Assembly (NCBI RefSeq): GCF_900543425.1 | Contig: NZ_UQRQ01000002.1 | Span: 1 to 64,000 of the forward strand | Direction of reading: 5' to 3' | DNA from: an uncultured Sanguibacteroides sp. | GTDB taxonomy: Bacteria; Bacteroidota; Bacteroidia; Bacteroidales; Marinifilaceae | Length of the DNA stretch: 64,000 bases | In this document: piece after piece, positions 15,621 through 24,809 of the stretch | Numbering within the stretch: position 1 is the stretch's first letter | Layout of the letters: each line of letters begins with the position of its first letter | Made by a program: the position numbers and the translations under genes | Notes under the pieces: generated by a model | The model's database searches: none | Seen by the model: the letters and a program-made list of their open reading frames with translations, nothing else | Told to the model about the DNA's origin: nothing

Positions 15621-17817
15621 CTGCCCGGTAAAGATTCATAACATAAACAATCAAAGGATTATCCGAGTAATACTGAGCCTCACGTAAAGCAAGCGACAAC
15701 TGAGATTTTCCTTCCCGTTCCTTCCCCGTTTTGATTTGATAGATTCCCCAATAAATATCCGAGACGATCTGATAGGGAGTATAAATAGAAGAACGAATAA
15801 GGCTATACTCCGACGCCAAACGCCGTGCTTCCTGAAGATAAGAAGCCGATTCTGTCAAACGACGATCCAAGAAAGAGACCGAACCTAAATTCAATAAAAC
15901 GGTGATTTTATAAGATGCATAACCAATGGAATCCGACTGAAACAAACGATCGTAAATTTGTAGTGCTTCTCTATAACATTCTTCGGCTCCCTCCTTATCG
16001 TTCATTTCCAAATTAACCGTTGCCAGGTTTGTCCATATTTCGGCATAGACGGATTCGTCTCCGGGAGTATCTTTTCTTTTCAAAACCTTTCCATCTAAAG
16101 CCGTTTGCAAGCAATCTTTCGCTGTTTTCCACTCTTTTTTATACATATATATCCCTCCCAAGCGAGAAAGTATCCGCATATAGTCCTCTACTTTTAACGA
16201 GGAGTCATCTCCTTGAAGCAAATACATATCTCCCGCCTCTTTATAATAAAGGAGGGCATTTTCCGCATTTCCCCCTGCCGCAGCCACCTCCGCTCCTAAA
16301 AAACAAACATCGGAGAGAAGAGAAGTATTATTCAACAGATCAGATTCATACAACTGCTTTCCATGTTGCAGGAGTTCAGGCATAACCTCCTGCATACTTT
16401 CCACGTCTTTTTCTTTATATGAAAAAAGTGCAAAATCCCGTTCACACGCTACAAACACCCCAAAATATTTTTCTTTATCGCTTACCGATAATTTTTTCAT
16501 AACCTCTCCGACCTTCCGGAAATATTCATCCGACTTGAGCCAATCGTTTTTCCCTTCGTATAACTTACCTACAAAACAAAGACTCTCCGTGTAAAAAACG
16601 GAATACCCGGAAGGATCGTTCTCGTAAAGCTTCCGGGTCATAATTTCCCATTGTTGAAATAAGATCAAAGCTTTATCCCATTGACGGGATAAAGAGTACC
16701 ACCGGATACAATTCCTCATCGAATTTCGTAAAGTCACGTATCCGGATTCATTTTCTTCGGCTATCTTTCCCCGAATGTTAATTACCTTATCCACACAGGA
16801 GTTCATCTCCTCATAAGCTCCTTCCCGAATCAAAAAAGGAATCAACATTTCATACAAATTCGCCAATTCGGCTCTATAACATCCGGAAGTAAATTCCGGC
16901 AACCCCTCAGCGATCCCGATCTCCTCCCGATACAATTGTACTCTTCCGTCATTCTCCCTATCTCCCAAGAACATATGGATATCAACAAGGTCGACCAACA
17001 TCGACGATTTCTCCGTATCATTCTGGACACGATGCAAATCCCTCATCCATTTTTTCCGAAGAACATCTGCCTCCTTTTTTCTTCCGGTGCCCTCATTCAA
17101 AGCCATCTGTAAAGCATATACTTTAGTCCTTTCGGCAGGTGTTCGGGCTAATTTCAACGCACGTTTGGCTTCCACCGAAGCTCTTTCAAGTTTTTTTTGT
17201 TCTGCCAGAGCATAGGCATATTGAAAAGCATTCCCGTAATTTTTTTTATCGGAAGAAGCCAAGGTTCGATAGATCGTTAAAGCCTTATCTCTATATATTT
17301 TCTCTCCCGTAAAAAGACAGAGTACCGCATAGCGGCGTAATATCTTCGCTTCCGAAAGTGCAATTTTTTTTCTTGCCTCCCCGATTTCTCGTATGACCGG
17401 CTCTTTTTCGTAAACACGAAGAGCATTCTCAATATCCCCTTCCACGAGCAAACCATACACCTCTTGCTCCGTATCGTTTAGCTCTTTTCTCTCCCGAGAA
17501 GCCCAAAAAGAAGAATATTTTTTTAATAAAGTCCGACAAGTCTCCATCTCCCGTCCCAAGGCAATCAATCTCAATTGTCTCTCCTCTTCCGTGATCAGAT
17601 GCTGGTCGGCCAATGAATCAATCTCACCCTTTTCTCCGATATACCTTTTACTATTATAAAGACTACCTATCCGGTACAGTTTTTCTTCTGACAAAACGGT
17701 TCGATCGACCGACACGACATCCCTTTTCAACGTGTCCGTCAAATTATCGTTCTTCACGCACACCCCTTTTTGAACGCCTACGGATAATAATAACAAAAAC
17801 AAAAGAAAGCTTCTCAT
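15601..17817 (-). CDS. Exported TPR-repeat protein
   Basis: The 738-residue protein starts at the ATG at 17817, giving a clean signal peptide (MRSFLLFLLLLSVGVQ). The longer frame to 17841 begins with TTG and would spoil it. The rest is helical with many tetratricopeptide-type repeats, clearest in the last third: ILSRLGGIYMYKKEWKTA, IWTNLATVNLEMNDKEGAE and VLLNLGSVSFLDRRLTE. There are no enzyme motifs. It probably acts as a protein-binding scaffold in the periplasm. It lies 30 bases downstream of the FMN-binding protein gene, probably in one transcript. Its 3' end overlaps the convergent TetR fragment. Confidence 0.85.
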   Translation of the reverse strand: MRSFLLFLLLLSVGVQKGVCVKNDNLTDTLKRDVVSVDRTVLSEEKLYRIGSLYNSKRYIGEKGEIDSLADQHLITEEERQLRLIALGREMETCRTLLKKYSSFWASRERKELNDTEQEVYGLLVEGDIENALRVYEKEPVIREIGEARKKIALSEAKILRRYAVLCLFTGEKIYRDKALTIYRTLASSDKKNYGNAFQYAYALAEQKKLERASVEAKRALKLARTPAERTKVYALQMALNEGTGRKKEADVLRKKWMRDLHRVQNDTEKSSMLVDLVDIHMFLGDRENDGRVQLYREEIGIAEGLPEFTSGCYRAELANLYEMLIPFLIREGAYEEMNSCVDKVINIRGKIAEENESGYVTLRNSMRNCIRWYSLSRQWDKALILFQQWEIMTRKLYENDPSGYSVFYTESLCFVGKLYEGKNDWLKSDEYFRKVGEVMKKLSVSDKEKYFGVFVACERDFALFSYKEKDVESMQEVMPELLQHGKQLYESDLLNNTSLLSDVCFLGAEVAAAGGNAENALLYYKEAGDMYLLQGDDSSLKVEDYMRILSRLGGIYMYKKEWKTAKDCLQTALDGKVLKRKDTPGDESVYAEIWTNLATVNLEMNDKEGAEECYREALQIYDRLFQSDSIGYASYKITVLLNLGSVSFLDRRLTESASYLQEARRLASEYSLIRSSIYTPYQIVSDIYWGIYQIKTGKEREGKSQLSLALREAQYYSDNPLIVYVMNLYRAGKVLEK

Positions 17818-17847
17818 ACCAATAAAAAGAGACCGTAACAAAGCCGA

Positions 17848-18255
17848 TTATAATTTCTCTTTCACAAACTCGTTCGCAATATAATAAGTAGCCTTCTCCG
17901 CCGTAAATTTTAAGACACAATATTCCGGGTCCTCCACTCCTCCGGGAAAATGTTCCAACATCCAATCCTGCCAGAGGGCTCGTCTTACCTCCAAATCCGA
18001 TATTACCTCCACTCGCCCCGTCAAAGCGACCATATCACCGTTTTCCGTATAACATACTCCGGCTTTCGGATTATTCCGGAAATGCCCGGTTTTTTCTGAG
18101 TTTGTTCCCGTGGCCATCCAGATCACATTCATATTTTCCGCCTTCAGTTTAGCCATTACCACGGGACGGGGATATCCCTCCTCGTCTACCGAGGCTAACA
18201 TTACCACAGGACAACGTCCCAACATATCTACTGCTTTTTGTCGAATCTGTTCCAT
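17848..18255 (-). CDS. Pyridoxamine-phosphate-oxidase-like FMN-binding protein
   Basis: The 135-residue protein is a one-domain split-barrel flavin protein. Typical features are CPVVMLASVDEEGYPRPVVM at the start, the phosphate-binding TGTNSEKTGHFRNNPKAGVCY block, and VALTGRVEVISD. Such stress-type proteins (general stress protein 26-like) bind FMN or related cofactors; the substrate is unknown. It is not a true PdxH, being too short and lacking that family's C-terminus. The TPR gene follows 30 bases downstream. Confidence 0.88.
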   Translation of the reverse strand: MEQIRQKAVDMLGRCPVVMLASVDEEGYPRPVVMAKLKAENMNVIWMATGTNSEKTGHFRNNPKAGVCYTENGDMVALTGRVEVISDLEVRRALWQDWMLEHFPGGVEDPEYCVLKFTAEKATYYIANEFVKEKL

Positions 18256-18343
18256 TGTTTTACACCTAAAATACCGGACAAGGAAAGCGCAGGACGTTAA
18301 CCATCGCCCTGCAACCTTATCCGCTATCGTTAAACCTAAAAAT

Positions 18344-18892
18344 TTATCTTAACATACCCTGAGCTACTTCGTCGGCAGCCTTTTGAGACTCCAATTCCCG
18401 TAACACCGTCAACCCGAAATCCAAGGCAAAAGCCGGTCCTTTACCTGTTACGATACGTCCGTCAACGACAACCCCGTCCGCAACAACATCCACATTGACC
18501 AGGTATTTTTCGAATCCCGGATAGGTCGTCATCCTATATTTTCTATCGGTTTTCAGCTTACTCAAAACCAAAGCCGGCGCTGCACAGATAGCCGCAACAC
18601 GTCCTCCCCGGTCAAAATGATCTTGCAACAATCGAATCAATTGAGGGGAATCCGATAAATTTTGCGCCCCGGGAAGGCCTCCGGGAAAAATCAGGCATGC
18701 CGCATCTTCTTTCGTCACTTGATGCAATACGGTATCCGCTTCCACCGACACGCCGTGAGCACCTGTCACGCTCAATTTATCCGAGAGGGACACGGTCTTT
18801 ATATCGACACCACCGCGACGCAACACGTCGACAATCGCAATAGCTTCCATCTCCTCAAAACCTTCTGCCAAAAAAAGAAATGATCTCTTCAT
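18344..18892 (-). CDS. DJ-1/PfpI family protein
   Basis: The 182-residue protein is a DJ-1/YajL-type member with its nucleophile-elbow Cys103 in VAAICAAPALVL and the conserved acidic residues in EGFEEMEA near 11-16. LIFPGGLPGAQNL is also typical. Relatives act as stress-response deglycase or chaperone-like proteins; older annotation links them to thiazole synthesis without support. It is a single gene with a possible -7 box TAAATTTG at 18926-18919. Confidence 0.92.
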   Translation of the reverse strand: MKRSFLFLAEGFEEMEAIAIVDVLRRGGVDIKTVSLSDKLSVTGAHGVSVEADTVLHQVTKEDAACLIFPGGLPGAQNLSDSPQLIRLLQDHFDRGGRVAAICAAPALVLSKLKTDRKYRMTTYPGFEKYLVNVDVVADGVVVDGRIVTGKGPAFALDFGLTVLRELESQKAADEVAQGMLR

Positions 18893-19013
18893 AATTCTCT
18901 TGTATTAGTTCAACTTTTCAAATTTATAAAAAAAAGATGACTTTAACAGCATATTCCGCTTTTATCCGAATTTTATCTTTCGTTCTCCACTCCCCAATCG
19001 ATATGTAGAGAAA

Positions 19014-19028
19014 TTCCACAGTGTGGAA
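19014..19028. promoter_or_regulatory. Palindrome TTCCACAgTGTGGAA
   Basis: Two perfect 7-base arms flank one central base, 152 bases upstream of the coiled-coil lipoprotein gene and 122 bases upstream of the divergent DJ-1 gene. The form suits a dimeric repressor or activator site, but no cognate regulator is evident. I see no gene in the rest of 18893-19179. Confidence 0.3.
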
Positions 19029-19179
19029 CGGGTATTCCTCACTTTCAAATCTCTCCGCCCAAACACAAAAACAATCAAACACCTATATATCAACACGATA
19101 ATAAAAACACATTATTTTGGCACACCCCTTGTGCTAAGAAAAGCAGCACGAAAAAATGTAAACTTAAAAATTAACAATC

Positions 19180-20055
19180 ATGAAAAAGATTTTTTTATCA
19201 ATCGGAATATTCTCTCTGTTATTCCTCGGCAGTTGTGTTGAGAGCTCACAAAAATACAAAACTCTAGTCGCCAAATACGACTCATTAAACACAGTGAACG
19301 CAAATCAGAATGCAGAGATGGAGAGTGTACTCTCCGGTCTGAACGAGATCACGGCGGGAATGCAATCCATTCGCGAAGCAGAACATCTTTTAGCCTTGGA
19401 ATCGGCTAAAGACCAAAAGACAAACACGACAAAAGAGCAAATTGCCAAATTGAAAGACGACATCAATGCTCTTTCCGGAGCAATCAGCACCTATAAGGAT
19501 CAGATTGCCAAATTGGAAAAACAAAACAAAAATCAATCGGCCCAATTCAAGAAATTGATTGCCGGCTTAAACGAAGAGTTGGATCAAAGTAAGGCTAAAG
19601 TACAGGAAATGACTCAGCTGTTAGCAGAGAAAGAAAAAGAATTAGGCATTAAAAACCAACAAATTGCAGAGTTAAACCAAAATGTTTCCAATTTACAGGA
19701 AGAGTCAACCTCTCAGAAGGAAACCATTTCAAAACAAGATGCCGATATTCACACGGGACATTATCTGATCGGAAGCAGAAAGAATTTGAAAGCCGCTAAC
19801 GTTATTTCACGCCAGGGGATCTTCTGTCCGCCGATCGTCTCCACTCAGGCCCAGAACGCACGATTCGAGAACATCGACATTCGCGAAACGAAATCAATTG
19901 CTTTGAACTCTAAAAAAGCAAAAATATTATCCACTCATCCGGACAAATCTTATACTTTAGAAGCCGATGAAAACGGAATGCAAAAATTAAATATCAACGA
20001 CGAAAACGCTTTCTGGAAGCAAACAAAATACTTGGTTGTAATGATTTCAGAATAA
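19180..20055 (+). CDS. Coiled-coil lipoprotein
   Basis: The 291-residue protein has a lipoprotein signal (FLGSC, lipidated Cys19). A long coiled coil follows from about 25 to 190, full of heptad-like Leu, Ile and Lys/Glu (TKEQIAKLKDDINALSG). A compact C-terminal domain of about 100 residues shows no family I know. Lipidation predicts anchoring in the cell envelope, with the coiled coil reaching into the periplasm. It is a single-gene unit ended by a strong terminator. Confidence 0.88.
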   Translation: MKKIFLSIGIFSLLFLGSCVESSQKYKTLVAKYDSLNTVNANQNAEMESVLSGLNEITAGMQSIREAEHLLALESAKDQKTNTTKEQIAKLKDDINALSGAISTYKDQIAKLEKQNKNQSAQFKKLIAGLNEELDQSKAKVQEMTQLLAEKEKELGIKNQQIAELNQNVSNLQEESTSQKETISKQDADIHTGHYLIGSRKNLKAANVISRQGIFCPPIVSTQAQNARFENIDIRETKSIALNSKKAKILSTHPDKSYTLEADENGMQKLNINDENAFWKQTKYLVVMISE

Positions 20056-20086
20056 CACTTCACACATAATCAACACACACGACGGT

Positions 20087-20121
20087 AGATGTCCGGAAAA
20101 ATTTTCCGGGCATCTTTTTAT
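20087..20121 (+). terminator. Terminator of lipoprotein gene
   Basis: The stem AGATGTCCGGAAAA pairs with TTTTCCGGGCATCT (one G-T pair) around a single A and is followed by a T-run. In practice a few central pairs will open to form the loop. Confidence 0.8.
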
Positions 20122-20250
20122 TCTATTTTACCATTTGACACGGAATAATCTCTAACAAAAATCCGTACCTTAGCGACAAACTTTTAAGAAATTTCATCTT
20201 TGCCTCCAGAGTCTTTTTTTCTCCGGGACAATTATTAAAACATTGCAAAC

Positions 20251-21108
20251 ATGCTATTCAAAAAAAGCAACGGTTCACAACCTATGAAAGATTTCAAAAG
20301 TCTTTCGTTCGAAGAAAAGCTACAGGTATACAGACGTTTGGGTTGTACTGTTCCTCCCCGAAAAATCATAAAAAACGCGGAACAAATTCAAGGTATAAAA
20401 GAGAGTGCCCAAATAAATACGGCGGTATTGGATCATGTGTCACAACATATCCGGGCAGGTATTTCCACGGAAGAGATAAACTCTATGGTGTATGATTTTA
20501 CAGTCGCTCATGGAGCTATTCCGGCACCTTTGAATTACGAAGGATTCCCCAAAAGTGTCTGCACCTCCATTAATGATGAAGTATGCCACGGAATTCCCGA
20601 TAAAGATATCATCTTGCAAGAGGGAGATATTATTAACGTGGATGTCTCTACCATTTTAAACGGTTATTTTTCGGATGCCTCCCGCATGTTCATGATCGGG
20701 AAAGTCGATAAGAAATTACAAAGATTGGTAGAGGTAACCAAAGAGTGTCTGGAAATAGGCATCGCCGCTGCCAAACCCTGGGGATTTTTAGGAGATATAG
20801 GTGCTGCCATACAGACGCATGCCGAAACCAACGGTTATTCCGTAGTTCGAGATTTTTGCGGACATGGAGTAGGCTTACAGTTTCATGAAAAACCGGAAGT
20901 GGAACACGTGGGCAAAGCCGGGACTGGAATGGTATTAGTTCCCGGAATGATATTTACCATCGAACCGATGATCAATATGGGCTCCTACGAAATCTTTATC
21001 GACGAGGACAACGGATGGACAGCTTTGACGGAAGACGGCTTACCGTCAGCTCAATGGGAAAATACGATTTTAATAACAGAAACAGGAGTTGAAATTCTTA
21101 CCTGGTAA
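20251..21108 (+). CDS. map: Type I methionine aminopeptidase
   Basis: Map removes the initiator methionine from new proteins. All five metal ligands of the family can be placed in this 285-residue protein: Asp131 (NVDVS), Asp142 (FSDASRMF), His205 (GHGVG), Glu238 (IEPM) and Glu270 (QWENT). It carries an N-terminal extension of about 40 residues before the catalytic domain, as seen in other Bacteroidota copies. An internal ATG at codon 12 is an alternative start. It is a single gene. Confidence 0.95.
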   Translation: MLFKKSNGSQPMKDFKSLSFEEKLQVYRRLGCTVPPRKIIKNAEQIQGIKESAQINTAVLDHVSQHIRAGISTEEINSMVYDFTVAHGAIPAPLNYEGFPKSVCTSINDEVCHGIPDKDIILQEGDIINVDVSTILNGYFSDASRMFMIGKVDKKLQRLVEVTKECLEIGIAAAKPWGFLGDIGAAIQTHAETNGYSVVRDFCGHGVGLQFHEKPEVEHVGKAGTGMVLVPGMIFTIEPMINMGSYEIFIDEDNGWTALTEDGLPSAQWENTILITETGVEILTW

Positions 21109-21350
21109 TTAAAATAACCGAAACTATTCGTTTCTATGTTTTTACTTGCTTCGGGTTCAAAAAGAGCTCCGGAGAAAGTTAAAGTATAGAATTTATTTAA
21201 ATATAACTAATTAATAATAAGCAACATAAAAATAACTTTTTATTCCATTTATCACATTGAGCTTATTATGAGATCATTTGACCTCTTTTCATACATTTAA
21301 AACATTCAAAGCTGATACTTTTGTATAAATCAAAAGGTGCAAAATCGGTT

Positions 21351-22223
21351 ATGAATACAAACCTATGTAATCAAAAGGATTGTTCATATTACAATTCTCA
21401 AATCGTTAATGGATTTGAATTATATAAAATTCCGGCCAATCAAACGATTCTCCGTAAAGGTGATCAGAACACACATTCACTCTTTTTTATATTGTCCGGA
21501 AGTGTTTCTCTTTCACTAAGTACCCACCCGACCCTTGTTTTCGAAAAAGGAAGTTTACAATTAATCCCCAAGGGATATTCCGTTACTTTCCAAACCGGAA
21601 ACGAAGAGTGTGAAATTCTTATTCATCGGTTCACCGGTCTTGAAATATATTGCAAACAAATTAACCTGGCTTCAGTAAATCAAAATAATCATTTTGATTA
21701 TAAGTTCCAGCCTTTTCAGATAGAGTCTCATATGTTAAAGTTCCTCGAATACATCCGTTATTCTTTGGACACAGACGCATCCTGTCAATTAGTGAATGAA
21801 TCTTCCAGAAAAGTTTTAATCTCTATATTCATTCAATATTATTCAAAAGAGGATATCTATCAAATTTTCTATCCCATTATGGGGAAAAATGAAAATTTCA
21901 GGTCTTTGGTTATTCAAAACTATCATAAAGTGAATAATATCCCCGACTTTGCCAAAGAAACGGGTTGCAGTTTATCCACTTTTAAACGAAAGTTTAAAAC
22001 CACATTCGGAGAATCTGCCTATAAGTGGTTACAAACCCAAAGGGCAAAAGAGGTGGAAGCCTATTTACAAGATATAAGAATTGATTTCGCAGATATTATC
22101 GAAGAATTCCGATTTACTTCACATAAAGCCTTATACCATTTTTGCAGGATGTACCTGGATGCAAGTCCCTCGGAAATCCGCAAAAAAGCCACGTCATTTT
22201 TAAAACAGGAACAAGTGAAATAG
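21351..22223 (+). CDS. AraC-family regulator with cupin/Crp-like N-terminus
   Basis: I place the start at the ATG at 21351 (MNTNLCNQKD, 290 residues). The longer TTG frame overlaps a likely -7 box TACTTTTG at 21316-21323. The N-terminal 120 residues look like a beta-barrel sensor (NQTILRKGDQNTHSLFFILSG), similar to Crp/Fnr sensor domains. The last 95 residues form the double helix-turn-helix of AraC regulators (IPDFAKETGCSLSTFKRKFK, then ASPSEIRKK). Target genes are unknown; neither neighbour is obviously linked. Confidence 0.88.
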   Translation: MNTNLCNQKDCSYYNSQIVNGFELYKIPANQTILRKGDQNTHSLFFILSGSVSLSLSTHPTLVFEKGSLQLIPKGYSVTFQTGNEECEILIHRFTGLEIYCKQINLASVNQNNHFDYKFQPFQIESHMLKFLEYIRYSLDTDASCQLVNESSRKVLISIFIQYYSKEDIYQIFYPIMGKNENFRSLVIQNYHKVNNIPDFAKETGCSLSTFKRKFKTTFGESAYKWLQTQRAKEVEAYLQDIRIDFADIIEEFRFTSHKALYHFCRMYLDASPSEIRKKATSFLKQEQVK

Positions 22224-22287
22224 ATCTTTGAAGAGACATTAAAAGTAAGCCAATCAGGGGTTGATTTATATTATTTTTAATGTAATC

Positions 22288-22333
22288 ACAGGCGTTGGGG
22301 TCGCAGACTATTAATGCTGCACCCCATGCCTGT
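22288..22333. other. Strong two-part hairpin in intergenic DNA
   Basis: ACAGGC at 22288-22293 pairs with GCCTGT at 22328-22333. TGGGGT at 22296-22301 pairs with ACCCCA at 22321-22326. GCAG at 22303-22306 pairs with CTGC at 22317-22320 around a 10-base loop. The three stems stack into one long helix. There is no T-run on the plus side, so it is not a normal terminator. It lies between the AraC and helicase genes. Confidence 0.45.
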
Positions 22334-22465
22334 TCAAATAAAGAAATCTCTTTTAGCTGCTTTATTCTCAAAAAATCTTCCCCGGGAACGATTCATTTCC
22401 CATTATACGATATTCGGTTATGAGAATAATGTATACTTTTGTGCCTGAAATATCCCTCAAGACGC

Positions 22466-24385
22466 ATGAAGCCCGAAATCAATATCTCTCCATTAGTCGA
22501 CCTGTTACAACAATACAAACTATTGCAACAGGAATACGAGTATGAGAAGGAACTATTTTTTCAGCAAACCCAGTATGCCGGAATAATAAAAAGAGTCCGG
22601 CAAGGAGTATGCTGGCATCCTGTGACCGTCCACAAAAGTTATTATAATTCGCTAAATCAATTTACGATAGAGATCAGACGGGAAGAAGGAGAAGAGACCG
22701 AACACAACTTTGAATACGGACGCCCTGTTTGCTTCTTCAAATCGGATACTGCCACGGGACGACTTCATTATTTCAGCTTCACGGGCGTCATCAGTTACGT
22801 GCAAGAAAACAGCATGTTGGTCGTCATGCCTCATTCCAATGTACTTCTTGATTTACAAGGCGACCACACGTTAGGGGTACAACTCTATTTTGACGGGACT
22901 TCATACAAAACAATGTTCTCCGCCCTAAAAGAAGTCATGGAGGCCAAAAACAATCGATTAGCACATCTGAGAGAAATCATTTTAGGAAATACACCCTCTC
23001 AATACAGAGAAATACCGGACACCCGTTTTTTCTGGCTGAACCGATCACAAGAAAAAGCCGTCAATCGGGTCATCCGGGCAAAAGAGATAGCGATCGTGCA
23101 TGGACCTCCCGGAACAGGTAAAACGACGACTTTAGTAGAGGCTATTTACGAAACGTTACGACGGGAAAATCAAGTTCTCGTGTGTGCTCAAAGTAACACG
23201 GCAGTAGACTGGATATCCGAGAAGTTACTGGACCGGGGGGTAAACGTCATGCGTATTGGTAATCCGACCCGGGTAAACGAAAAAATGCTCTCCTTTACCT
23301 ATGAACGGCGATTCGAATCACATCCCGCCTACCCGGCTTTGCGTAATGCACGAAAAAACATTCGGGAGATCATTGCACAAATAAAAAAGACAAAAGGCGA
23401 TAAAAGAGAGACACTTCTATCCCGTCTACGCCAATTAAGGGAAAAAAATATCGAATTGGAACTCCGCATAGAAGAACAGCTTTTCGGAGAAGCACGTGTC
23501 ATTGCCTGTACTCTTGTAGGATCGGCCAACAAAACACTAAATGGGAAAAAATTCTCAACCCTTTTCATCGATGAGGCCGGACAAGCATTGGAAGCTGCTT
23601 GCTGGATTGCCATCGCCAAAGCCGAAAGGGTTATCTTAGCGGGAGACCATCATCAACTTCCACCCACGATAAAATGTTACGAAGCAGCCCGTCAGGGATT
23701 AGACAAAACCCTTCTTCAAAAAATTATTCAACGGAAACCAGAGACCACCTCCATGTTGGAAATCCAATACCGCATGCACGAAGAGATCATGCGCTTCCCC
23801 TCTTTCTGGTTTTATCACAACTCCCTAAAAGCATCTCCCGAGGTCTCACGACGGAATATCCTTGAATGGGATACTCCTATCGTCTGGTATAATACGGCAT
23901 CTTGTGCATTTACAGAAACTTCGGTTTCGGAGAATTTCGGACGCATCAATAAACCGGAAGCAGAACTATTGGTTAAAATACTTCAAGAGTACATTGAGGA
24001 GATCGGTATCGGACGGGTTATCGACGAGCGTATCGATTTCGGACTCATATCACCCTACCGGGTTCAAGTCCAATACCTGAGGCAACTTATCAAAAAAAAT
24101 CATTTTTTTATTCCCATCCGAAAATTATTAACTATCCATACCGTGGACGGATTCCAGGGACAGGAGAGAGATGTCATTATGATTAGCCTTGTCCGGGCCA
24201 ACGAAAAAGGAGAAATCGGATTCCTAAACGATCTCCGCCGAATGAATGTCGCCATCACGCGAGCCAGAATGAAATTGATGATCATAGGAGATTCTTCCAC
24301 CCTAACCCGCCATCCGTTTTACAAGGCATTGTATAAGTATATTGCAGAAAACGGAAAGGTCTCAGAGATTTTTAAGCCCGAATAG
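22466..24385 (+). CDS. UPF1/IGHMBP2-like superfamily 1 helicase
   Basis: The protein (639 residues from the ATG at 22466; the longer frame starts with TTG at 22439) has every superfamily 1 helicase motif. Walker A is GPPGTGKTTT, motif II is FIDEAGQALE, motif III is LAGDHHQLPPT, motif IV is QYRMH, motif V is VDGFQGQERDV and motif VI is NVAITRAR. The order and spacing match the UPF1-like branch (IGHMBP2/SMUBP-2). Bacterial members unwind DNA or RNA; the role here is not known. A -7 box TACTTTTG at 22434-22441 precedes it. Its end overlaps the convergent DUF2023 gene by 14 bases. Confidence 0.92.
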   Translation: MKPEINISPLVDLLQQYKLLQQEYEYEKELFFQQTQYAGIIKRVRQGVCWHPVTVHKSYYNSLNQFTIEIRREEGEETEHNFEYGRPVCFFKSDTATGRLHYFSFTGVISYVQENSMLVVMPHSNVLLDLQGDHTLGVQLYFDGTSYKTMFSALKEVMEAKNNRLAHLREIILGNTPSQYREIPDTRFFWLNRSQEKAVNRVIRAKEIAIVHGPPGTGKTTTLVEAIYETLRRENQVLVCAQSNTAVDWISEKLLDRGVNVMRIGNPTRVNEKMLSFTYERRFESHPAYPALRNARKNIREIIAQIKKTKGDKRETLLSRLRQLREKNIELELRIEEQLFGEARVIACTLVGSANKTLNGKKFSTLFIDEAGQALEAACWIAIAKAERVILAGDHHQLPPTIKCYEAARQGLDKTLLQKIIQRKPETTSMLEIQYRMHEEIMRFPSFWFYHNSLKASPEVSRRNILEWDTPIVWYNTASCAFTETSVSENFGRINKPEAELLVKILQEYIEEIGIGRVIDERIDFGLISPYRVQVQYLRQLIKKNHFFIPIRKLLTIHTVDGFQGQERDVIMISLVRANEKGEIGFLNDLRRMNVAITRARMKLMIIGDSSTLTRHPFYKALYKYIAENGKVSEIFKPE

Positions 24386-24734
24386 CATTCCTCTTTTTTT
24401 GTTGAAAGAAACGTTCGCATTGTTGGCAGATATCATACCCTAATAAAGTTCCGAGAATAAAATCCTCTTCCGGAGTCAAATCATTCAACGGGCGATCCAC
24501 GAAAGTCCGCACCACGTTAAGACACTCTTTACACCCGAAGAAAATATTGATATACCCGTTTCCTACCTCCTGACAACAATAATCTATTTCACGTTCTTGT
24601 AAACGTCGAACGGCAAAATCTTCTTCTTTTTTTGACAAAGTACACAAGACCATAGAGCGTATTCCCTTTTGCAACTCGTATATGTGATGCAAAAAGATTT
24701 TTATATTTCCAGAAAAAGAATTATCAGTCAACAT
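24372..24734 (-). CDS. DUF2023 family protein
   Basis: The 120-residue protein matches the DUF2023 family (KIFLHHIYELQKGIRSMVL near the start, then YINIFFGC and GTLLGYDICQQC). It holds several cysteines that could bind metal. The family is uncharacterised but tends to sit beside flavodoxin genes in Bacteroidota, as here: fldA lies 75 bases upstream on the same strand. That neighbourhood suggests a redox or iron-limitation role. A hairpin between the two genes may lower its expression relative to fldA. Confidence 0.85.
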   Translation of the reverse strand: MLTDNSFSGNIKIFLHHIYELQKGIRSMVLCTLSKKEEDFAVRRLQEREIDYCCQEVGNGYINIFFGCKECLNVVRTFVDRPLNDLTPEEDFILGTLLGYDICQQCERFFQQKKRNAIRA

Positions 24735-24761
24735 ATTCCATATTTTTATTTACAATAAACT

Positions 24762-24796
24762 AAAAGGCGTTCCGAAACAATTTCCGAACACCTTTT
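24762..24796 (-). terminator. Intercistronic terminator between fldA and DUF2023
   Basis: On the minus strand an 11-bp stem (AAAAGGTGTTC with GAACGCCTTTT, one T-G pair) has a 13-base loop. The T-run is short, so partial read-through into the DUF2023 gene is plausible. Confidence 0.6.
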
Positions 24797-24809
24797 AGAA
24801 ACAAACGAC

